In this document: one piece after another, positions 30,071 to 36,176 of the stretch
How the letters are laid out: each line of letters starts with the position of its first letter
Numbering within the stretch: the first letter of the stretch is position 1
Source: Pelagibius sp050043265
GTDB taxonomy: Bacteria; Pseudomonadota; Alphaproteobacteria; Kiloniellales; Kiloniellaceae
Direction of reading: 5' to 3'
Length of the DNA: 36,176 nt
Assembly: GCA_050043265.1 (NCBI GenBank)
Contig: JBHJIR010000139.1
Coordinates: forward strand, 1 to 36,176
Notes under the pieces: model-generated
What the model saw: the letters and a program-made list of their open reading frames with translations, nothing else
Database searches by the model: none
What the model was told of the DNA's origin: nothing
Program-made: the position numbers and the translations under genes

Positions 30071-30940
30071 ATGCGCTGGAGCGAGCGCCGCAGGCGCTTT
30101 CGTACCCTCTTCGCCGGGGGACGCTGCGTCCATCCCGGCTCCGTCTTCGACCCGCTCTCGGCGCGCATCGCTGCGGAACTGGGCTTCGAAGCCGGCATGT
30201 TCGCCGGCTCCGTCGCCTCGCTGACGGTGCTGGGCGCCCCCGACCATATCGTGCTGACCCTCAGCGAGTTCGCCGACCAGGCCCATCGCATCAACCGGGC
30301 CGGCGAGCTGCCGCTGATGGTCGACGCCGATCACGGCTACGGCAACGCCCTGAACGTCACCCGCACGGTGGAGGAGCTGGAAACCGCCGGGGTTGCGGGC
30401 CTGTCCATCGAGGATACCCTGCTGCCGCAGCCCTTCGGTGCGTCCGGCAAGGCCCAGTTGGTCTCCGTCGAGGAGGGCGCCGGCAAGATGCGCGCGGCGC
30501 TGGCCGGGCGGCGCGATCCCCAGTTGGTAATCGCCGGGCGCACCTCCGCGGTCTCGGTCGCCGGCGTCGACGAGGCGATCCGCCGCATCACCGCCTACGA
30601 GGCCGCCGGGGTCGACGCCATTTTCCTGATCGGCGTGAAGACGAAGGAGCAACTGGCCGCCTGCCGCAACGCGGTGACCCTGCCGCTGATCCTGGGCGGC
30701 GCCGGGCCGGAGATCATGGATCTAGACTACCTTTCATCCATGGGTGTGAAGCTCTGCCTGCAGGGCCACCAGCCCTTCATGGCGGCGGTGCAGGCGGTCT
30801 ACGACACCCTCGCCGCGCTGCGCGCCGGCACGCCGCCGAAGGACCTGGCCGGCGTCGCCTCCTCCGAGACCATGAAACGCCTCAGCGGCGACGCCGACTA
30901 CGCCGCCTGGATGGAGGACTTCCTGGGCGCCGGCCGCTAA
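30071..30940 (+). CDS. Oxaloacetate decarboxylase (PEP mutase/isocitrate lyase superfamily)
   Basis: The 289-residue TIM-barrel protein closely follows the Pseudomonas PA4872-type oxaloacetate decarboxylases. It has SVFDPLSARIAAELGFEAG, GSVASLTVLGAPD, VDADHGYGNALNV (Asp85, Asp87, His88) and SIEDTLLPQPFG (Glu114, Asp115). A His near 235 occurs in LCLQGHQPFMAA. The enzyme decarboxylates oxaloacetate to pyruvate using Mg2+ in the cytoplasm. The ATG at 30071 has AGGGAGG upstream. It stands alone; a related lyase reaction cannot be excluded. Confidence 0.88.
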   Translation: MRWSERRRRFRTLFAGGRCVHPGSVFDPLSARIAAELGFEAGMFAGSVASLTVLGAPDHIVLTLSEFADQAHRINRAGELPLMVDADHGYGNALNVTRTVEELETAGVAGLSIEDTLLPQPFGASGKAQLVSVEEGAGKMRAALAGRRDPQLVIAGRTSAVSVAGVDEAIRRITAYEAAGVDAIFLIGVKTKEQLAACRNAVTLPLILGGAGPEIMDLDYLSSMGVKLCLQGHQPFMAAVQAVYDTLAALRAGTPPKDLAGVASSETMKRLSGDADYAAWMEDFLGAGR

Positions 30941-30964
30941 TCCCCCAACTTCACCAGCCCGGCT

Positions 30965-33076
30965 TCACGATACCTGAATTTGTGCCGCCGCGTCGTCCAC
31001 CAGATCGGTCAGCGCATCGACGCTGCCGGTGCCGGACCCCAGGAAGGTGATCGAGGCGCCGTTGCCGAAGGAAACGGTGACGTCACCGCCAGTGCCGCCG
31101 TCGCTGACATCCGCGACCGCCGCAACCAAGTCGTCGAGATCGCTGTCGCCATCGCCGTCGGCATCGATCACGTCGAGAAACGAGAGCTTGTCGCTGGCCT
31201 TCGCGAAATCCGCGACGGTGTCGTGGCCGTCGCCGCCGGCCGTGTCGAGGCGGGTGAAGCGGAAGGTGTCGGCGCCCGCACCGCCGCTCAGCAGATCGTC
31301 GCCGCCGCGGCCGATGAGCAGGTCCCTGCCGTCGCCGCCGCTGAGCGCATTGGCATCGGCACTGCCCGCGATGGTGTCGTTGCCCAAGCCGCCGACGATA
31401 TTCTCGATCGAGACGAAGGTTTCGGGACCGCTGGCCGTCGTCAGGGTGCCGGCGTCGAGGTCCACCGTCAAAGCCGCGCGCGCGCCGGTGAGCAGGATGG
31501 TGTCGCCGCCCGCGCCGCCGTCGTAGCTGTCGATGCCGCCGCCGCCGCGCAGGGTGTCGTCGCCGGCCCCACCGAGCAGCAGGTCGTCGCCGGCGTCCCC
31601 GAAGATAAAGTCGTTGCCCGCGCCGCCGCTCAGCACGTCGTCCGCCGCCGTGCCGATCAGCGTGTCGTCGCCGCCGTCAGGACCGATTGGGGGCAGCGCC
31701 ACGTCGTCCAGTGCGTAGGCGCGGATATAGTCGATCTGCATCTCGGCGCCGTCCGCCAGGTCGGCGCCGGGCGTGCCGGCGATGCCGCCGAGGGCGAGAT
31801 TGACGATCATGTACATGTCGCCGTGCATGTCGGCCGGCGTGTCGGTGGTGGCGACCACCACGCCGTCGTAGGTCCAGGCAATCTCCTCCGGGCCCCAGAG
31901 CACGCCGAAGCGGTGAAAGCCCGCGCTGTCGGAGACATCCGCGTGATGCCCATCGATGACGTGGGCGCCGGTCTGGTTGGAATGCGCGGTCAGGATGAGT
32001 TCGTTGGGGGTCTGTCCGATCTTTTCGATGACGTCCAGTTCAGGGGGCCAGGCGCCGTCGGCCGGCAGCAGCCAGAAGGCCGGCCAGGCGCCGTGGTCTT
32101 CGGGCATGTCGGCGCGGATCTCGAAGTAGCCATAGGTCTGCGCGAAGGTGGGATAGGTGGTCAGCAGGCCGGAGGTGTAGTCGTAGCCGCCGATCAGCGG
32201 CTGGATCGCCGCATCGGCCGGGGCGGCGGTGATGGTGAGCACGCCGTCGGCGACGCTGAAGGGGTTGACCGCGGCGGTCGGCGCGTAGTCGGTGTCGATG
32301 TACCACTGGTCCTGTCCGATCTGCGAGACGCCGGACGGATCGCCCCACCAGAAGTTCGAGTCCCAGGTGCCGTTCCCGCCGTCCCAGAGGTCGAGGCTGT
32401 CGAAGTCGTCGGCAAAGGTGAGCGTCCAGCCGCCGGTGTCGAGTTCCAGCGCGAACTGTTCGGCGCCGAGGTCCGCCACCGCCGTGTCGGCGAAGACCAG
32501 GATCTCGCCGTCGCCGAGATCGAGCACCGTGTCGTCGCCGTCCTGGGTCAGCTGCGCGGCGATCTGATCGAAGCTGGAAAAGCCGAAACCGGTCAGCCGC
32601 AGGCTGTCCTCGGCAGCGAAGTCGAGGATGAGGTCGCTGCCGTCGCCCCGCGACACCGCGAAGATGTCGGCGCCGGCACCGCCGATCAGCACGTCGTCGC
32701 CGGCCGAACCGTCGAGCGTCTGGCTGCCCGCCGCGCCGCTGATGATGTTGTCGAGGCTGTTGCCGGTCGCCTGGCGGCCGCCGCCGGTGACCACCAGGTT
32801 TTCGATGTGAGCCGGCAGCCGGTAGTCCATCCAGGTTTCGACAGTGTCGATGCCGGCATCGGAGTCATCGAGGGCGGTATTGCGCGCGCTGTAGAGATGG
32901 TAGATGTCGTCGCCCGCGCCGCCGGCCAGGATGACGGTGACGCCGCCGTCGCCCCAGAAGGAATCGTTGTCCGGGGTGCCCTCCAGCAGCGGGCCGGCAA
33001 GGGTGGCGGAGAAGTGGTGCAGCGAGGCGGCGCTGGTGGAAAGCAGCACGCCGCGGGCGTTGGCGACAACCGTCAT
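30965..33076 (-). CDS. Secreted GH16 beta-glucanase with RTX repeats
   Basis: The 703-residue protein has a glycoside hydrolase family 16 domain at about 215-455 (WDGGNGTWDSNFWWGDPS, GYFEIRADMPEDHGAWPAFW). The catalytic motif is E346-L-D348-V-I-E351. Calcium-binding RTX nonapeptides lie on both sides: N-terminally (GGAGDDIYHL, GSAGDDVLIGGAGADIF, about 50-140) and C-terminally (about 470-620, GGAGNDFIFGDAGDDLLLGG). The C terminus, rich in Asp/Ala with no cleavable signal peptide, suits type I secretion. Rhizobial ExsH, which trims exopolysaccharide, has the same layout. The ATG at 33076 has GGGAG upstream. No secretion genes are nearby. Confidence 0.9.
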   Translation of the reverse strand: MTVVANARGVLLSTSAASLHHFSATLAGPLLEGTPDNDSFWGDGGVTVILAGGAGDDIYHLYSARNTALDDSDAGIDTVETWMDYRLPAHIENLVVTGGGRQATGNSLDNIISGAAGSQTLDGSAGDDVLIGGAGADIFAVSRGDGSDLILDFAAEDSLRLTGFGFSSFDQIAAQLTQDGDDTVLDLGDGEILVFADTAVADLGAEQFALELDTGGWTLTFADDFDSLDLWDGGNGTWDSNFWWGDPSGVSQIGQDQWYIDTDYAPTAAVNPFSVADGVLTITAAPADAAIQPLIGGYDYTSGLLTTYPTFAQTYGYFEIRADMPEDHGAWPAFWLLPADGAWPPELDVIEKIGQTPNELILTAHSNQTGAHVIDGHHADVSDSAGFHRFGVLWGPEEIAWTYDGVVVATTDTPADMHGDMYMIVNLALGGIAGTPGADLADGAEMQIDYIRAYALDDVALPPIGPDGGDDTLIGTAADDVLSGGAGNDFIFGDAGDDLLLGGAGDDTLRGGGGIDSYDGGAGGDTILLTGARAALTVDLDAGTLTTASGPETFVSIENIVGGLGNDTIAGSADANALSGGDGRDLLIGRGGDDLLSGGAGADTFRFTRLDTAGGDGHDTVADFAKASDKLSFLDVIDADGDGDSDLDDLVAAVADVSDGGTGGDVTVSFGNGASITFLGSGTGSVDALTDLVDDAAAQIQVS

Positions 33077-33374
33077 GGAGAGACTCCCACATCCTGCGTT
33101 GATGAGACCGACAGGACCCTGGGACATCCGAGCAAAGCGATCGTTTGCCTGAAAATAAAGCCGTACCAGAGCCTTGTGCATCGCCGGGCGAACCGGGGCG
33201 ACGCTCAAGGGGCTAACACGGAAACCATTCAAGGTGGTAAACGCGCGGCGGGTTCGCCCAGCTTTGCTTCAAGCTGTGACAGCGCGCGGGCGCCGGGGGC
33301 ACGTAAAAGCGTCGGCGCAACGGTCCGCGGGCCCGAGGGTGTCAATTCGGTGAGAACGGAAATGGGGGGAGGAA

Positions 33375-33450
33375 TGGTGCCGCCTGGGTGACTTGAACAC
33401 CCGACCCTCGCATTACGAATGCGATGCTCTACCAGCTGAGCTAAGGCGGC
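33375..33450 (-). tRNA. tRNA-Thr(CGU)
   Basis: On the minus strand the cloverleaf has acceptor GCCGCCT/AGGCGGC, D arm GCTC/GAGC, anticodon stem TCGCA/TGCGA with loop TTCGTAA (anticodon CGT), T arm GGGTG-TTCAAGT-CACCC, discriminator A and encoded CCA. It reads ACG. The 298-bp gap between it and the GH16 gene (33077-33374) shows no gene and no clear signal, nor does the 193-bp gap on its other side (33451-33643). Confidence 0.95.
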
Positions 33451-33643
33451 ACAGCGGCCGGGGCCTGAACTGAAAGGCGGACCCGGCGGTTCCTGGGCGC
33501 GGACATTACAGCGAAGCCGCCGTCCGACGCAAGGCCCGCGGCAGCCCCGACAACCAGGACCGCGCACCCCCTTCTAGCTAAGGCTTCCGCCTAAAACCAG
33601 GGTTAACGGTGCTTTAAAAAAGGTCCGTTCGGGAAAGATCCCC

Positions 33644-35281
33644 TTAAGAAGGACGGGGCGGCATATAGCCTTCGACCGCCGCGGAGTCGGAATCATCGTC
33701 GTCCTCCTTCGGCTTGGCGGCGGGAGGCTTCGGCTTCGGGGTTTCATCGCCAGCGTTGGCCGCGGCGGGTTTCACCCGGTCCGGCGGGCCGGGCAGCGGG
33801 GGCACTTCCGGCAGGCGCGGCAGGCCCGGGGACTGCTGGCCGAGGGGATGCTGGTCGGGGTGCTGGCCGCCACCCTCCGCGCCTGGGGTGCCCGGGGTAC
33901 CTGGGGCACGGGATGCCGGCGGCGCCTGCACGGCGATGCGCGGCGGCTCGGTGCTGGGCACGCCGGCGGCAAGCACGCCGACCCGGCGCGGCAGGCGCCA
34001 GCCGAGGCTGTCGAAACTGGCGCAGGAGCCGCAGTTGGCGCTCCACCGGGTCGCCACGGCGCCGCAGCTATCGCAGACCCAGGCGGGATCGGGCGGCGCC
34101 ACGGCGGCACGCTCCCGCCAGCGGTGCGCGGCGGCGGTGTCCTTTCGCTCGGCCTCTTCCAGGCGGGCCATCAGGCGGCAGACCTGGGCGCGCGGCGGGT
34201 CCTCGCCCGCCAAGGTCACCAGATCGGCGAGATGGCGCCGCACCTCGCCCCACAGGCCGGCTTCCAGGCTGGCCTCGGCGAGAGCGAGATGGCTTTCGCG
34301 GTGCTTGGGGTTCCGCGCCGCCAGCTTGACGAAGCGCTTCACCTGCTCCAGCGGTTTGGCGTCCGGCGCGGCATCGCGGTAGAGCGCGGCCAGCTCGGCA
34401 CTGGGCGTGCGCGGCCAGGAGCGTTCGACCACCTTGGCGGCCTCCTTCCAGGCCTTGCGCTCGACGGCAAGGCGGGCGTGCAGCAGCGCCGCGGCCAGCA
34501 GGTCGGGATCGCTGCGGTCGGCGAGGCGGGCCTGGGTGAAGGCCTCCTCCTTCTGGCCCGCCGCCAGCAGGCGTTCGGCCTTGGCCAGGGTGATGACGGC
34601 GCCCTTGTGGCCGGCTGCCGGCTTGTCCAGCGCCTTGATCTTCACCGCCTGCTTCAGCGCCGCGGCGGCGCTGTCGAGGTCGCCGGTGCGCTGGCTCAGT
34701 TCGAAGAGGTTGGTCACCACCCAGGGCGTCTTCGGCCGCATCGCATGGGCCTGGCGCACGTAGCCGAGGGCGCGCTGGTGGTCGCCCTCGCGCAGCGCCT
34801 GCATCAGCAGGCCGCGCAGGCCGAGGAAGCGCGTCTCCGGCTTTTCCAGCATGGCGTTGAAGTATTTCTCCGCCGCTTTCTCGTCGCCGTTCAGCTGCGC
34901 CGCCTGGGCGGAGAGCAGCAGCGTAATCGGCGGATCCTCCAGCAGGTCGTCGGCGCGGCGCGACCAGCGCGCCGCCTCCTGCGCGTCGCCGGCGGCAACC
35001 GCGACCATGCCCTGGCTCAAGGCCTTGTAGCCGCGCTTACGCCGGCTGGCCTCCAGGGCGCGGCCGATGCGCCGCGGCGTCCCCAGAATCGCGCGGATCA
35101 CCCGGTACAGCAGGGTGACGATGATGGCAAAGACCAGCACCGCCAGCACCAGCACGCCGATCGGCGGCTCCATGCGGTAGCCCAGCCAGTCGATGGTGAC
35201 GTTGCCCGGATGCAGCGCCATCCAGTAGGCGGCGAAGATGGCGGCGGCGGCGAGAACCGCGAAGACGATCGCTTTGCGCAT
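33644..35281 (-). CDS. hemY: HemY-like TPR protein with zinc ribbon
   Basis: The 545-residue protein has two N-terminal transmembrane helices (about 4-22 and 40-62) around GNVTIDWLGYRMEPPIGVLV, the HemY N-domain. TPR-like helical repeats fill about 90-395. A metal ribbon follows, C403-D-S-C406 and C417-G-S-C420 in WVCDSCGAVATRWSANCGSC. A Pro-rich low-complexity tail ends in an acidic run (EDDDDSDSAA). Members sit in the haem biosynthesis/mitofilin cluster; the role of this TPR HemY in haem supply is still unclear. Note it is not the protoporphyrinogen oxidase also called HemY. It follows the mitofilin-like gene by three bases. Confidence 0.9.
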   Translation of the reverse strand: MRKAIVFAVLAAAAIFAAYWMALHPGNVTIDWLGYRMEPPIGVLVLAVLVFAIIVTLLYRVIRAILGTPRRIGRALEASRRKRGYKALSQGMVAVAAGDAQEAARWSRRADDLLEDPPITLLLSAQAAQLNGDEKAAEKYFNAMLEKPETRFLGLRGLLMQALREGDHQRALGYVRQAHAMRPKTPWVVTNLFELSQRTGDLDSAAAALKQAVKIKALDKPAAGHKGAVITLAKAERLLAAGQKEEAFTQARLADRSDPDLLAAALLHARLAVERKAWKEAAKVVERSWPRTPSAELAALYRDAAPDAKPLEQVKRFVKLAARNPKHRESHLALAEASLEAGLWGEVRRHLADLVTLAGEDPPRAQVCRLMARLEEAERKDTAAAHRWRERAAVAPPDPAWVCDSCGAVATRWSANCGSCASFDSLGWRLPRRVGVLAAGVPSTEPPRIAVQAPPASRAPGTPGTPGAEGGGQHPDQHPLGQQSPGLPRLPEVPPLPGPPDRVKPAAANAGDETPKPKPPAAKPKEDDDDSDSAAVEGYMPPRPS

Positions 35282-35284
35282 CGC

Positions 35285-36176
35285 TCAGCCGCCGGCCATG
35301 CCGGAGAAGCGCTGCGACACCAGCACACCCAGGTCGTTCACCGCGCGGTTCGCGGCCAGGCGCGCCTCGGCATCGGCACGCCAGCTTGCCGCCGCTTCGG
35401 CGGCCGCACCCTGCAGGGTGTCGATCTCAGCCAGCGCCCCGGTGAGGTCGCCGTCGTTCAGCTTCACCTCGGCGCGGGCAGCCACCGCCGTCGGCGCGTC
35501 GCCCTCGACCAGGCCGACCGGCCTGAGGTTCACCGCCTCGGAAAGCCGGCGCAGCACGCCGGCAGGCCAGCCCTCGCCTTCCTGGCCGACTTCGATGGCG
35601 GCGATGCGGCGGGCGACCGCCGGGAAACCGGCCTGCAGATCGCGCAGGCTGGGCAGGCCGGCCGAAGCGCGGCGTTCCAGCGGGGCGATGATCGGGCCTA
35701 CCGCGGCATCCTGGCTGGCCAGGTTCTTCAGCATGGCGAGCGGCTGGGCATAGGGACCGGAGCCCTGCAGCGCGTCGCGCAACTGCAGCGTGGCCAGCAG
35801 CAGCAGGGTTTCCTGGCTGCCCGGCGCCGCCTCGCGCGCCGCCAGGGTCGCGTCGAGATCGGCCTCCGCCGTGGCGAGGCGCTGGGCCAGTTCGCTCTGC
35901 GCGGCCAGCATTTCGTCGAGCCGCTGGGCCTCGCTGCTGAGACGGTCGGTGACCTCCGCCGAGGGCGCACCGGCGAGATCGCGCACCGTGGCGACATCCT
36001 GCTCCAGCGCCGCGAGGCGGTCGGTCTGGCGGGCCAGCTGGGCGTTCAGGGAGTCGACCGCGGCGCGGGTGCCCGGGTACTGTACGGCACCCTGCGACCG
36101 CGCCGCTTACAAGGTAGCCCGGCGTTCGGTGAGGACCGACCGCGCCGCCGGGGTGTACGCCGGCAGCGCCGCCTGC
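35285..36176 (-). pseudogene. Mitofilin-like (COG4223) coiled-coil protein, C-terminal part with in-frame TAA
   Basis: The minus strand reads open from 36176 to 36110, meets TAA at 36107-36109, and continues in the same frame to TGA at 35285. The part after the stop is typical of alphaproteobacterial mitofilin/COG4223 proteins: coiled coil (ALEQDV, EAQRLDEMLAAQSELAQRLA), then LQLRDALQGSGPYAQPLAML and NLRPVGLVEGDAPTAVAARA. The sequence on both sides of the TAA fits one protein (TERRATL-stop-AARSQGAV), so the TAA looks like a single substitution, for example from GAA. It may be decay or a sequence error near the window end. If translated from a GTG at 35986 only 233 residues would result, with no membrane anchor. 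The gene continues beyond the window. Confidence 0.7.

Noticed and set aside
30980..33391. An 803-codon plus-strand frame over the GH16-RTX gene
   Set aside because: Its repetitive Val/Gly/Ala/Arg sequence mirrors the RTX repeats of the minus strand.

Overview
The window is high-GC DNA typical of an alphaproteobacterium, probably Rhodospirillales in the broad sense. This rests on a NIT-HAMP-MCP-PilZ chemoreceptor, an alphaproteobacterial HemY with a zinc ribbon beside a mitofilin/COG4223 protein, an HSD10-type dehydrogenase, and REP-like palindromes of the kind common in alphaproteobacterial intergenic DNA. No rRNA, CRISPR array, transposase or integrase was found.

Layout. 1-1440: a partial thermonuclease-fold protein (-) and proline iminopeptidase pip (+). 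1441-5468: an insertion. Its first ~3.4 kb has clearly lower GC than its surroundings. It is bracketed by a perfect 110-bp direct repeat of the pip 3' end (1331-1440 and 5469-5578). Inside are a small membrane ORF, a degenerate tRNA-Arg(CCU) gene with its promoter, a two-gene operon (winged-helix-like protein plus HEPN-like protein), a second tRNA-Arg 3' half, a small wHTH-like gene, a NYN-domain nuclease gene and a broken ABC ATPase. 5589-8439: the chemoreceptor (-) and the intact tRNA-Arg(CCU) related to the island copies. 8525-12061: DUF423 membrane protein, HSD10-like dehydrogenase, TauD/TfdA dioxygenase, pterin dehydratase (phhB) and a zincin-like metallopeptidase. 12112-14666: a Rieske protein divergent from a SufR-like MarR/DeoR-type regulator with a palindromic operator region, plus a tiny Cys-rich ORF. 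14809-17656: uracil-DNA glycosylase family protein and sirtuin CobB (overlapping, -), then low-molecular-weight phosphatase and fructosamine kinase (overlapping, +), a plausible protein-repair (deacylation/deglycation) cluster. 17665-26977: EamA transporter, secreted hydrolase, RNA 2',3'-cyclic phosphodiesterase, aldo/keto reductase, FIST-domain protein, and the conserved arylesterase-ybbA-ybbP group. 27159-36176: Bax-inhibitor-1 family protein, an SDR gene with two nonsense codons, DUF1330 protein, a lipoprotein, an oxaloacetate decarboxylase-family enzyme, a secreted GH16-RTX glucanase, tRNA-Thr(CGU), HemY and a mitofilin-like protein with an in-frame stop.

The most interesting part is the insertion. 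A compact 1.8-kb unit (1940-3823) contains two co-directional genes that lie between tRNA-Arg 3' halves, and no recombinase is present. It looks like a non-autonomous cargo cassette accreted at tRNA-derived sites. Its HEPN-like effector candidate and the neighbouring NYN nuclease suggest a defence or RNA-targeting role, which is inference only. The core genes around it look like ordinary housekeeping genes, but several breaks in conserved genes (two stops in the SDR, one in mitofilin, a frameshift in the ABC fragment) mean sequence quality should be considered alongside real gene decay.
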